A DNA stretch of 49,055 bases. Origin: Branchiostoma floridae (lineage: Eukaryota; Chordata; Leptocardii; Amphioxiformes; Branchiostomatidae). The translations under genes were made by a program, and so were the position numbers. The notes beneath the pieces are model-generated. The model worked only from the letters and a program-made list of their open reading frames with translations. It searched no databases and was not told the DNA's origin. The DNA is taken from NCBI RefSeq assembly GCF_000003815.2, contig NC_049988.1, positions 4,751,356-4,800,410 on the forward strand, read 5' to 3'. Of the stretch, positions 19,640 through 30,180 are shown one piece after another; the stretch's first letter is position 1, and each line of letters starts with the position of its first letter.

Positions 19640-20215
19640 GGACTGCTCTTTCCTTGAAAAAGGATGGAGTTGAACGTTCGAAAATTTGGTCCATTTCCTG
19701 TTTTGGAAATCACAGTTAAGATTTTATCCAGAACGACTGCAGTCACTTTACTACACGCAATTAACTGACCAAGTTTCTTTCTGGCTGGAGGAAACATTTC
19801 AAAAGCACCAGCAAACAACAAACCAATTCAAAATAATAATATTTGGTATGGAAGAAGAATATCTTACATCAATTCATAATAAACCATTGAAATACAGCAT
19901 TACAAAACTGAGAATAATTACACACTGTTTAGAGATTGATAAAAATTGTCGTCGCCGTAGCACACCAGCCACTCAGAGACTGTGTCCTACATGTCAAGAA
20001 AATATCGAAGATGAATTCCACTTTGTTATGAAATGTCCTTCCTATTCCAAATGCGAGACCAGATCACTCATACATGACTGTACTGTTATCGATAATATTT
20101 ATATTTTGCTGTTCTGTATGTAGCCTCGTAGTACTATTGTCTATATAGCTATTAGTGGTTATTGTACATTGTACCTTGTGGGATTTATGAGCAATAAAAT
20201 TTATTCATTACTTCA
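19640..20215 (+). mobile_element. LINE 3'-terminal fragment, plus strand
   Basis: It contains the reverse-transcriptase C-terminal frame (19686-20123) and a 3' UTR ending in GAGCAATAAAATTTATTC, with an AATAAA signal. It belongs to the same broad family as the copy at 9243-10510, but its UTR end differs, so it is a different subfamily. The left boundary is uncertain. Confidence 0.75.
19686..20123 (+). pseudogene. LINE reverse transcriptase C-terminal fragment
   Basis: The 145-codon frame contains LRIITHCLEIDKN, ATQRLCPTCQENIEDEFHF and MKCPSY. These align with the RISAHSLEIE, DRLCKYC...EDEIHF and CNCPHY blocks of the LINE at 9372-10502. The CX2C...H-x4-C arrangement is the zinc-knuckle-like C-terminal motif of CR1/L2-like ORF2 proteins. 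The endonuclease and RT core are absent, and the tail after CPSY is shortened. The initial M is internal to the ancestral protein and not a true start. Confidence 0.8.
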
Positions 20216-20885
20216 CACTGTTTCTCAGCAATTGTAAAAGAGAAAGTATTTAAGGACATAACCTTTTTCAAGCAGATCATTATAAACAAATAATTCTTCT
20301 TCTTGAACTATCCATGCGGCCAATTTCCATTTATGACCAGTCTCTTTTGTTATAATTATAGCTTTATTAGTTTCTGCCCTAACGTGAAATGAGAAAGGTT
20401 AGAGATTTATTGCATTAACAGATATAATCTTTTATTTTTATCTAAAGAAAGACCTTAATGGTTATGATTACTGTTTGCTTTGGTCAAAGATCAAATAATG
20501 AATACTGAAGATTTCGGTTCATTGGTCACGATATTGGCTCTTTTAAATGTCATCATATAAGATTGAATATTTCATCATAGTCGGTGCTAATGATATGGCC
20601 GTTGATTGTGGCCTTTTATTACAAGTAGTAAACCGAATGGTGTGGAATTCAAATGGTCCATACAACCATTAAATTATATGTGTATGTGGGTTTAGATCTA
20701 GCAGATTTCTTATTAGAACACGCGTTTGTACGTTCTTTGTAATCGCGTGTATTGTATATCCTACAGTCACTAGAGCTAAGTTAAACCCTTTGTAATGGAC
20801 TTTGACTGCATGTATATATAGTTACTGGTAGCTATGGCTATATGTCTTTCTACAGCCGTAATCTAAATTGAAAATCTTCAAAATC
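20216..20885. other. Unannotated AT-rich region
   Basis: I see no gene, structure or repeat that I can support. Confidence 0.35.
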
Positions 20886-21192
20886 TCTAAATATTTGATA
20901 TGCGTAAGTTTCAAAGCAATGATCCTTCTTTATCAAATAAGTAAAGACAAAAATCATACATGTTCTGACCGATAAATCGTATTGACATGTACAGTCATAT
21001 GTTTTATTCATGAATAGGTATCCATTACGCGAAAGGTCCACCGTGACATTGATTTAAGTTTGACCTTGGTTTTGACATAATTTCACACATCTATACCACC
21101 AAGTAATTACGTTAAATATTTAATCTATGTCACCTCAAAAGTCATGGACTTCGTCCACTCGGATCAGAAAGGACATTAAATAATATATAATA
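20886..21192. repeat. Direct repeat B, copy 2 (~307 bp)
   Basis: It is the partner of 19018-19318. The 1.57-kb interval between the copies holds the truncated hAT MITE and the LINE fragment. Confidence 0.85.
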
Positions 21193-21264
21193 TATGAATA
21201 TGGTAATAATGTAATTATTGTATCTGAAATAAAGGTTATTTTGTTGTAACTAGTGGTATGTCTC

Positions 21265-21810
21265 CAGGGGTGCCTAAGCATTTGCACGAACCCTATGAAA
21301 TTCGTACGAATATTATGTGATACACACGAATCACTATGCGAAAACGCACGAATATTATGGAATTCGCACGAATCACTGTGATTCACACGAACCTTATGAG
21401 ATTTGCACGATCCTTATGCGAAAACGGCGGCCGGGAGGAGGCATGATTTTGAGCGTTTCTGCCTGTGATAGTTATATTTCAAGGCATGGAATGGACATTT
21501 ACCGTCGCAAAGATGTATTTGATAGCCTGTGAGCTACTGTTTTGTTTCATTTCGGCGTGTTACATCGTATTTTCCGTCGCCGCCGATCGAAGCCGCCATC
21601 TTGAAAATCCCGCTCCGTCAGTCACCTGACCCCGGCAGTGGTTGCGCAATTTCGCATAAGGATCGTGCAAATCTCATAAGGTTCGTGTGAATCACATAGT
21701 GATTCGTGCGAATTTCATAATATTCGTGCGTTTTCGCATAGTGATCCGTGTGTATCACATAATATTCGTACGAATTTCATAGGGTTCGTGCAAATGCTTA
21801 GGCACCCCTG
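21265..21810. mobile_element. 546-bp foldback transposon with ~160-bp arms
   Basis: The left arm (21265-21423) and right arm (21650-21810) are inverted repeats differing by only about three substitutions and one 2-bp indel. The element starts CAGGGGTGCC and ends GGCACCCCTG, flanked by GTCTC on both sides (21260-21264 and 21811-21815). Each arm is itself made of about seven ~20-22-bp units of the form GCACGAA-(N)4-TATG-(N)2-ATTC. The GC-rich ~225-bp centre has no transposase-like frame. CAGGGG ends suggest hAT kinship, but hAT normally duplicates 8 bp, not 5. Confidence 0.93.
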
Positions 21811-21924
21811 GTCTCTACCTTGGTCAGAGTATTCACTTCCTAACATTGATGTTAGTGTATGATAACTCAAATTTCACCGGAGTAAAATCTGTAGCGTTCC
21901 TTTGGCGGATATCTTAATAATTCA

Positions 21925-22140
21925 AGGGCTGATGTCAATTAGGATTTTACCATGGTCACTATTGACCGAAGGAGGCCATATATATTGAGACAGAACAACT
22001 AAATTCCTCTTCAATGTAGGTTAGACATCCAGGTAATAAGATACGCCAAAAGGTAGTTACCCATTCGGCAAGCAACTGGATATGGTTTTGGAAACGGTCC
22101 AAAATCATATTCAGTTGCTCGAGTAACTTCTTTTTTTTTG
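21925..22140. mobile_element. Foldback element (copy b)
   Basis: The arms AGCAACTGGATATGGTTTTGG and CAAAATCATATTCAGTTGCT, then CGAGTAACTTC, fold back with a tiny loop, as at 11334-11453. The outer left part (GATGTCAATTAGGATTTTAC, CATGGTCACTATTGACC, GGCCATATATA) matches 28557-28612. Confidence 0.75.
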
Positions 22141-24230
22141 CGTGCATTCCTCTTTATTGTTGCATGCTTTGATATCAAAGAGAGAGCATACCTGAATGCT
22201 AGGATATGAAATTTAATATTTGATTTGTTCAACTTCATAGACCACAGACTTTTGTGATTTGATCCAAATGGACAACAAATCATGCGTTTCGTCAGATAAA
22301 TTGTCTTGATAAGTGCAATTGAGCCGGCTCTATGAATTATAGAATATCTATATTGAAGGCCTAGAGTGGTATTGGCACCAGCCTACCCTGAACTTGAGAT
22401 TGTTTCATACCTCCATGCGTTATATACCTCCATAACAATATATATTTCATCAAAATCACCTGAAACGATATGAATTTGGTTAAACGCATCAATTAGGGAG
22501 TTCATGTAAACAATAAATTGTTTTAGATTTATCATTTTTCGGACCCAGACCATACTATTATAGATACTGTCATTTGCTGGTATATATAGTACACGCCTCC
22601 TAAGATCTTGGTCAAGGTATCAGTGTTATATTCTGATCAGGGCTGCAGCCAGCCTGAAATCATTTTCTATCCCCTCGAGTTTAAATGCTATCAAGACGAA
22701 GGCATAACGTTTCTAGGGGGGGATTTTTGAATCTAGACCCTCTGAAACACTATTTCCTGCATTTTGAGGTGTAAATTCTGCTAGTAGACCAAGCTGTTCA
22801 TCTGTTATGGTGAAATATTACACAAGGGAGACAATATATCACATAGCTTTACCGACTTTACATATTGATTTTTGTCCATCACAGAGGACGGAATGAGCAA
22901 AAAATGTTTTGATCCCCAGCTGCAAAATTACGTCAAAGGACAGAAGGACGGGCACTAGCTACAACCCTGATTCTGATGCATATAGCAATGAATATTTGAC
23001 CAGTGTCCCAAGGAATGTCTCTTAGAATGTCATTGAATCGGAGTCAGGTTTCAACTTCGGTGCACCGCGCATCCATTGTCATTTGCTATCTGTAAAAGTG
23101 CCTGTGTTGCCGTGCCAAAAAAAGTTTCTCTAGAGCTATGCAACTTTGATGTCATTCTTTAAGCATGCATCATATGCATCATACTTCAACGTCGTGGGAC
23201 ACTATCTTTTGTCGCACTGCGATGATTTTCGTACAACGCAAATTGAGCTCGTGATCAAATTCAATTTCTCTCCCGTGACATTGAACTTGGGAAGTTGGAG
23301 AGGATATCTGGAAAGTGAATCAAATTCAATTTCTGTCCCTTGACGTCCATTAAGTTAGAACGCCAGGGATTCTTTAGAGCTAGAAAGAAGATCTATGCAA
23401 TCAGGGATGCGGCAACTATACGGATATTAAGATTATACATCATTATCTGTCTCCACGCACGCTTCACTAAAAGCCGGTTATATATATTATATTACCACTT
23501 CTGTGACGCAACGGCGTTTAATAATGTAATCTAAAGTATGGATGATTTCACTTAAGTGTTACTATATGATTTATTGAACTCGAGAGGGTATACGCATACC
23601 GGGGGACGTTTTACTTTTTCTGAACTTTGTTGATAATTTTTGGTATGTTGTTGTTTTTAGATATTCATGAAAGTTGCATATTCCTAATATGTACATAGAT
23701 TATTTTGATACACCTGAAGGTTATAGAGAATATAGACCAATTTCGTTTGACTCATTAATAACGTTATTAACGTACATAACGTCATTGATATTTTTTTTCA
23801 ACAATTATAATTTTCTCAAGCTCAAACTAAAACATCTGAATGAATGATTGGTTTACTTACTTAACATTAGGTCAAACAAAGTATCGTTTTTACATTTATA
23901 CAATAAAATGTAGTTAAAATTAACAACTGCAAATAACTGTTTAATGTTAACCATTACCAATAATCTCACTCGGTCTTTAGAACTAAATGCAGTCACAAGT
24001 ATTGGCTGTAGGAGACCTCGATGTCTCGTCTTCAAAGCTAGGTACAAATTAGATCTAGTCCACACGTCAAAATGAAACTTCACGAGTAGAGACCATTTCC
24101 ACTAGAACAGTATTTCCCAAAAGAGGACCGTTTCCACGGCCCTGAAACTAATGCCATCAGTGTAGCAGACTGTGGTGGAAGTGTACCTCGACAACCGATG
24201 ACTTACAATTTAGCTACAAGCAGTCTGTCA
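22141..24230. other. Unannotated 2.1-kb region
   Basis: I see no gene. CAAATTCAATTTCT recurs at about 23256 and 23320 in a small duplication. The ORFs at 23146, 23340 and 23853 lack recognisable motifs and fall in AT-rich sequence. Confidence 0.35.
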
Positions 24231-24945
24231 TAGGCCAAAGTAGGTACATCTTCTGGATGACATCATCCCTGGTATAATTTCGTCTTGATTCTCTTGCGAA
24301 AATGGTAAACATTAACTGGAAGTACCAATATGGATATACTAGTACTAAACTTTACCTAACTAACACCAAAATTGATTGGAACTTATCCCAAAATTTCAGT
24401 CGACTCCGTCAGCCTTGTTCACGAAATGGCTCCGTCTGCTGTAGTTTCCAGACGTGACGTCAGAGATACGTGACTGCAGTAGAGGGGCGTAAATGCCAGA
24501 TAACATGTGACGCCCCCCGTCTCTGTTCAGCGGTTGACGCTGAATGCAGCCGGATGTATACAGCTGCCTTCACCACTCTTGCAAATATGAGTTTAACCAT
24601 ATTGTCATTTACCAACACAGATGAACTTTTATTTTGGGTATGTACCAAAATGGGTAAATACACCGTGAGGTAGCCTGAACTGCACTTCCAGCGATAACCG
24701 TAGTTGTAGAAGTAAAAGTGGCACCAATGTGGTAGACATGGCCTTAGTTGTCAACCTGGTACACGATGCCAGTATACAACATAAATTGTTGGCTGTGGTA
24801 TAACGTGTCTTTCCAAAGGGCATAAGATCGGTGACACGGCAGGGTTCGAACTCGAGACCTCTTGGTTTCCTTTTTAACCCATCATGTTTTTGCCTTATCT
24901 GAGACTGCAGCGATGTTATCCATAGAATTTACTTGCTCTGGCCTT
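24230..24945 (-). mobile_element. Composite SINE/TIR element
   Basis: The right edge carries TCCATAGAATTTACTTGC, then CTGGCCTTAT, the right-end motif of the 34345-34830 element. The left edge has CTGGATGACATCATC. The interior 24690-24775 aligns with 34515-34625 (GTAGTTG-AGAAGT and TGGCANCAATNTGG blocks). On the minus strand at 24845-24875, GAGTTCGAACCCTGCC is a good pol III B box, followed by CTTATGCCCTTTGGAAAGAC, typical of a tRNA-derived SINE body. Several families are superimposed; exact borders are unclear. Confidence 0.5.
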
Positions 24946-24978
24946 ATGTCCTAACTGTGATTTACGTACGCAGATCAT

Positions 24979-25945
24979 NNNNNNNNNNNNNNNNNNNNNN
25001 NNNNNNNNNNNNNNNNNNNNNNNNNNNNNNNNNNNNNNNNNNNNNNNNNNNNNNNNNNNNNNNNNNNNNNNNNNNNNNNNNNNNNNNNNNNNNNNNNNNN
25101 NNNNNNNNNNNNNNNNNNNNNNNNNNNNNNNNNNNNNNNNNNNNNNNNNNNNNNNNNNNNNNNNNNNNNNNNNNNNNNNNNNNNNNNNNNNNNNNNNNNN
25201 NNNNNNNNNNNNNNNNNNNNNNNNNNNNNNNNNNNNNNNNNNNNNNNNNNNNNNNNNNNNNNNNNNNNNNNNNNNNNNNNNNNNNNNNNNNNNNNNNNNN
25301 NNNNNNNNNNNNNNNNNNNNNNNNNNNNNNNNNNNNNNNNNNNNNNNNNNNNNNNNNNNNNNNNNNNNNNNNNNNNNNNNNNNNNNNNNNNNNNNNNNNN
25401 NNNNNNNNNNNNNNNNNNNNNNNNNNNNNNNNNNNNNNNNNNNNNNNNNNNNNNNNNNNNNNNNNNNNNNNNNNNNNNNNNNNNNNNNNNNNNNNNNNNN
25501 NNNNNNNNNNNNNNNNNNNNNNNNNNNNNNNNNNNNNNNNNNNNNNNNNNNNNNNNNNNNNNNNNNNNNNNNNNNNNNNNNNNNNNNNNNNNNNNNNNNN
25601 NNNNNNNNNNNNNNNNNNNNNNNNNNNNNNNNNNNNNNNNNNNNNNNNNNNNNNNNNNNNNNNNNNNNNNNNNNNNNNNNNNNNNNNNNNNNNNNNNNNN
25701 NNNNNNNNNNNNNNNNNNNNNNNNNNNNNNNNNNNNNNNNNNNNNNNNNNNNNNNNNNNNNNNNNNNNNNNNNNNNNNNNNNNNNNNNNNNNNNNNNNNN
25801 NNNNNNNNNNNNNNNNNNNNNNNNNNNNNNNNNNNNNNNNNNNNNNNNNNNNNNNNNNNNNNNNNNNNNNNNNNNNNNNNNNNNNNNNNNNNNNNNNNNN
25901 NNNNNNNNNNNNNNNNNNNNNNNNNNNNNNNNNNNNNNNNNNNNN
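24979..25945. other. Assembly gap (967 N)
   Basis: A run of N; the content is unknown. It removes the left half of the MITE at 25946-26114. Confidence 0.99.
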
Positions 25946-26114
25946 TTTGATTTTTTTAGAATTCAGATATGCCGCAATACGTAAAAGTATTACATAAAAG
26001 ACGCCAAAATATACAACAAGTAAGAAAATTCATTCTTTATCTCTGAAATTCGTTGAGCATCTTCCGAACGCAGCAATGCCGCAAGCTGGCCGCACGTCAA
26101 GTGAGAGGGGGCCT
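25946..26114. mobile_element. Harbinger-like MITE, right half
   Basis: The interior ATTCAGATATGCCGCAATAC, then CGTAAAAGTATTACA and TTCTTTATCTCTGAAATTCG, matches the MITE at 9-440. The outer end GTGAGAGGGGGCCT matches the 1,265-bp element. TTA follows at 26115-26117. It therefore links the two TIR types. Confidence 0.8.
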
Positions 26115-26299
26115 TTACCGATTCAATTAATTTCTCATCTTCTGTTAAGTTTTGATGACCTGAATATAGCAATGGGTACAAAGAAAAGTCTAAAACTAAC
26201 TTTCCAAGCAGTCAGCATAGCTTCTACTCTCCAAGACTGTGGCCTACATTATTATGTATGTAAGATACCCTATCAACACGATCGTATAAATAGTAAGCA

Positions 26300-26365
26300 A
26301 AATAATAATGATTATCTTTATTGCAAATTCATGCCCAAGGGCTAATTGCAGACAAAGTAAAGTAG
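26300..26365 (-). mobile_element. LINE 3'-end fragment
   Basis: On the minus strand, TGCAATTAGCCCTTGGGCAT then GAATTTGCAATAAAG and an (ATT)n tail give the same 3' terminus as the LINE at 9243-10510. Sequence to about 26770 could be an older 3' UTR, but no reverse-transcriptase residue pattern is left. Confidence 0.7.
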
Positions 26366-26858
26366 TGGTATACATAATTGTACACTTAACAGAGAAGGAA
26401 ATCATACAATACACAGATGCAAAATATTTTTGGATCAGGTGTAAACTGCATCTTCCAACACAACAAATTTGAGCCAAAGTTTCGACTACCCAATGCCAGT
26501 CCTTGTCAAGAAATGAATAACCCACCGCTTCTTTGATGTCAGCTGCGAAGTAGATAGAACTCGTGACTTCAAGACAAATTGATACAAAGTCGCAGGCAGA
26601 TAGTCCATTGCTCACCGTCTCTGTTGAGGGATGGTTGTAGAACACTGATGTATTTGACATATGTAATTCCACTTGCGAAGACTTTATGTACTACTGCGTC
26701 CAGATATAAATCTTTATACACACAAATATACAAAAATTTCATCTGTCTGACTGCATTTCTCTTAAGCAATAAAGTTGCTGATTAGTATGGACAATTAAAG
26801 GTACAGTCAAGTGACGTTAGAAATTGTTACAGAAAGTTTATGCTGTCTGAGTCGGTGT

Positions 26859-27040
26859 ACCGAAAGTGCGAAAAGGAACGAAAAGGAACGAAAAGGAACG
26901 AAAAGGAACGAAAAGGAACGAAAAGGAACGAAAAGGAACGAAAAGGAACGAAAAGGAACGAAAAGGAACGAAAAGGAACGAAAAGGAACGAAAAGGAAAG
27001 TACCGAAAGTGCGAAAAGGAACGAAAAGGAACGAAAAGGA
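26859..27040. repeat. 10-bp minisatellite, left array
   Basis: Twelve perfect AAAAGGAACG units (26871-26990) preceded by TACCGAAAGTGCG. A second TACCGAAAGTGCG (27001-27013) starts a short run of two more units. Frames are open in several registers (KERKGTKRNE-type), an artefact of the 10-bp period. Confidence 0.97.
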
Positions 27041-27142
27041 GCAAGCGTTCGGTACTGCGGGCGTTAGAAGCCTATGAAACGTGTTTTATTTTACCGAGAA
27101 TTTGACATTATCCCATTTTTACAGCGCTGTTTCAGGCTGTTG

Positions 27143-27242
27143 NNNNNNNNNNNNNNNNNNNNNNNNNNNNNNNNNNNNNNNNNNNNNNNNNNNNNNNNNN
27201 NNNNNNNNNNNNNNNNNNNNNNNNNNNNNNNNNNNNNNNNNN
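27143..27242. other. Assembly gap (100 N)
   Basis: Exactly 100 N, so probably of unknown true length. It sits between the two inverted minisatellite arrays. Confidence 0.99.
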
Positions 27243-27296
27243 ACAGTTTACCTTTTCCTAATATTACCATCGATTTGCTTTGAATGTGCTTCATAC

Positions 27297-27441
27297 TTCG
27301 TTCCTTTTCGTTCCTTTTCGTTCCTTTTCGTTCCTTTTCGTTCCTTTTCGTTCCTTTTCGTTCCTTTTCGTTCCTTTTCGTTCCTTTTCGTTCCTTTTCG
27401 TTCCTTTTCGTTCCTTTTCGTTCCTTTTCGCACTTTCGGTA
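27297..27441. repeat. 10-bp minisatellite, right array (inverted)
   Basis: Thirteen perfect TTCCTTTTCG units (27301-27430), then CACTTTCGGTA, the reverse complement of the left array's TACCGAAAGTG leader. The two arrays thus point toward the gap as inverted repeats. Confidence 0.97.
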
Positions 27442-27521
27442 GACCCGTCTGAGTGATGTTCGTTGTCCCCCAATGTTTACAAGGCAATCTCGATCCAACC
27501 CACAAATTTAAAGTTACCTGT

Positions 27522-27815
27522 TCAGAGTCTAGCATTATCATATACACGCTGAATCAAGCAGCTAGCTACACAATTCATCCAATATAATGTGAATTGCCTT
27601 TCTTCTCGGTTTAAAACTTTAATTTGGCAATTTGTTAACTTTTGACTTTTAACAAAGTAACATATCGGCAAAAGTAAGAGTACTTGCATAGAAGAGGGCA
27701 TTGACTCTTCTTCACTCACAGATTTCACCGCGTCTTCATTATCCGATAAAATAGGCTCTTTCCCCCCACCACTCTTAACGAATATGTGATCCTTGTTTGA
27801 CCCGAAGTCATCCAT
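27522..27815 (-). CDS. Candidate first coding exon, unidentified protein
   Basis: The minus-strand frame opens with MDDFGSNKDHIFVKSGGGKE and continues into an acidic stretch, ILSDNEDAVKSVSEEES. This polar, mixed-codon composition differs from the AT-driven frames around it. Two possible splice donors lie inside: GTGAGT after codon 32 or so (near 27718) and a weaker GTACTC after SSMQ. Beyond these the frame turns hydrophobic (VLLLLPICYF), as intronic read-through often does. No family is recognised and no downstream exon was found. It could be chance. Confidence 0.25.
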   Translation of the reverse strand: MDDFGSNKDHIFVKSGGGKEPILSDNEDAVKSVSEEESMPSSMQVLLLLPICYFVKSQKLTNCQIKVLNREERQFTLYWMNCVASCLIQRVYDNARL

Positions 27816-28556
27816 TACGAAACGTAATCACCAACTGCCGAAGTGCGACTACTTTGAAGTCAGGAAAAATCTATCGGCCCTGTTTTATGTAGATAAAGCC
27901 GAATCGAAGCTGTGCAATTACTCTCGAAGTTTCAGAAGACTTTAACGAGAATGCATCAGCTCCAGAAACTAATCAGTACTGCAGAACTGGTAAATTCCAG
28001 TTAAGATGAGGTGAAAAGTAGTGATGAGAGTGCACGTAAGTCGTGAGGCTGCATCACAACGTAGAGCTCTGCGTTCTCGTTTGGTATTGACTGCTTGAGT
28101 TTAACATGTCTACGGGGTGCTAATGTCATTGATTTACTACTCTACTGGGATTTCTAATTTATCTAATAGTTTGAAACTGCCAGCAGTTTATTTTTAGAAG
28201 ATGCCAAAAGTTCACATAAGGGTGCCAGTGTGGATAGCTCACAACTTCCGCTGGCAAAGGCCTGGTAGGGTAAGGCTATGCATAGAAAAGTAGCTCTTGA
28301 AAGATAGAATTTGGCACTATAGAATTGCAGGGAACACACAGTATGTTGAAAGTACCCGTTGCTGCAAATAGGTAATTTAAAGGATCCGCAAAAATTTGTC
28401 CAGAAGGTGCTTTCGAGAATAAACTCTAATGTTTTACTCTTTTACTATACTGGGGCAGACCTCTACAACGGACGTGAGTCAGCTTACAGATGTGCCCCAT
28501 GTGGCAGAGACTGTCATTCTCGTATAGGACTGTTAAGCCGCACAGTCGAAGCTGTA

Positions 28557-28605
28557 GGGATGATGTCGATTAAGATTTTACCATGTTCAATAGTCACTTA
28601 AGTAG

Positions 28606-28675
<70 letters not shown>
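28557..28675. repeat. Foldback-family fragment followed by (AT)n
   Basis: GATGATGTCGATTAAGATTT, TACCATG and GGCCATATATA match 21925-21980. The ATATAT that follows has expanded to about 33 AT units (28609-28675). The microsatellite evidently grew from the element's own short ATATATA. Confidence 0.85.
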
Positions 28676-28676
<1 letters not shown>

Positions 28677-29231
28677 TGGGACTGATAATTTCTTCATCAG
28701 GGTAAAATTTCATTTTCATGTCAGCAGTTGATCTGGAAGAAACAGGTCTTTTATACTCTAACTGTGAATGAAGACTTGCACATGCTTGGCGGGGTTAGGA
28801 TATGCAGGGTGATGCAGGGAATTTATCACTTTGATTGGTACATGCAAAATTCCTTGTCTAAGTCAAGTTCAATAGTTCAATAGATTAGAACTACCTGTTG
28901 TTGCAAACAGGCCATCTAACTGATCTTTCAAAAGTTCACTGAGTGTCAGTAAGAAAAAAACTTCAAAATCCACAGGCGCATGCTTGGTAGGGTTAGGCTA
29001 TGCAGGATGACGTACAGCTTCGTATACAGGGATTTAGCACTTTAATTATGACATAAAATGCAGTATCCTTTTCAAAGACAGTTTCAACAAGTTACAACTG
29101 CCTATTGCCGCAAACAGGTCATCCAACGGAGCTACTAAAAGCTCACTGAAAGGTGCCAGTGTGAATAAAGGCTAGCTACAAATTTCACTGAGATATGCCT
29201 GGCAAGGTTAGGATATTCATAGTAAAGAGGT

Positions 29232-29300
29232 GCCAAAAAAAGTTACTCAAGCAACTGGATATTATTTTGGAAACGGCCAGACTTTTCAGATAGTATCCAC
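29232..29300. mobile_element. Foldback-family fragment (copy d)
   Basis: AAAAAAAGTTACTCAAGCAAC, then TGGATATTATTTTGG and AAACGG, matches one arm of the element at 21925-22140. The opposing arm is absent. Confidence 0.7.
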
Positions 29301-30180
29301 TGTACCATTAGGTTGAGAGTGCAAGTTGCTGCCTATAGTTCATCAAAGAGGATCTGACTAAGGTTGACCAGAGGTCGCTGACATGGATAACTATTCAAAT
29401 GGCATTGATCTACTACTATACTGAGACTGCTAATTTCTTCATTAGGTTGAACATGTCCGCTTTCCAAAGACTACTAATTACGTCTTTGCCAGCGTTTTAT
29501 CTGAAGGAACTGTCAAAAGTTCACCAAAAGGTGCCAATGTGGATTATTTAAGATACACTAGATAATGCTTGGCATCTTAGAGAAGTAGCTGTGAATAGAG
29601 GGGATTTGGCATTAAATATACATTGCTAGGCAAACATAATACCCTTTTCGAAGGTAGTTCCAACAGGTTAAAAGTTACCTTTGATGTAAAGCCTCATGAA
29701 AGAGATCTAAGAGGTTTTGCAGCTATAAGAGAAGTAGCTTTGCATTTAGGTTCTTTGCACTCTGTTGAGCACATACAATATCCTCTTCAAAGACACTTTC
29801 CTTCGGTTTCAATTGCCCTTAACTGTAGAAAGAGGTGATCCTAAAAGTTGAAGGTGTCCATCAAAGTGCAAAATAAAGCAAACCCCATTAGCGAAAGCTT
29901 GGCAGGATTGTATTTTAGATCGAGAAGTATCTTTGGGGGTACGCTTTTGGCATTTTGATGATGACATACAGCACTCGGCAGACAGTTCTATCAGCTTTAG
30001 ATCGCATCAAGGGATGCTTCCAAAAGTGTAACCTGCCAAGTTGTAAGAAGTACCATCTGCAAAGCTGTCAGTAACAAATATCACTGGCTCAAAAATAGCA
30101 AGGATAGGCTAGGCATAGAAAAGTTGTTTTAGATATGGAGCAGCATGCTGTTTGCAGCATATGCAATAATATATTTAGAA

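Larger units (their letters stand above)
28190..30180. repeat. Degenerate tandem array 4, ~190-bp units
   Basis: Recurring blocks in order: AAAAGTTCACNNAAGGTGCC, then AGTGTGGATA, then GCTTGGCAGGGTTAGG, then TATGCATAGAAAAGTAGC, then GGGATTTGGCACT, then CAAAGACAGTT, then AACTGCCTGTTGC-GCAAACAGG. Landmarks are near 28200, 28740, 28960, 29150, 29510, 29700 and 29870. Units are diverged and interrupted by foldback fragments and an (AT)n tract. The ORFs at 28359 and 29623 lie within units and are not genes. Confidence 0.75.

Noticed and set aside
21265-21810. CRISPR-like appearance of regular ~21-bp repeats
   Set aside because: Units are contiguous without unique spacers, are arranged as inverted arms, and lie in a eukaryotic foldback element.
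24840-24880. tRNA gene from the GTTCGAACC B box
   Set aside because: No pairing acceptor or anticodon arm; the flanking body is SINE-like.
24933-25997. 354-aa open reading frame
   Set aside because: Almost entirely unresolved residues from the 967-N gap; only the first 15 and last few codons are real sequence.
26811-27547. Lysine/arginine-rich repeat proteins on both strands
   Set aside because: A 10-bp repeat has no stops in several frames; composition is a by-product of the minisatellite, and some frames run through N.
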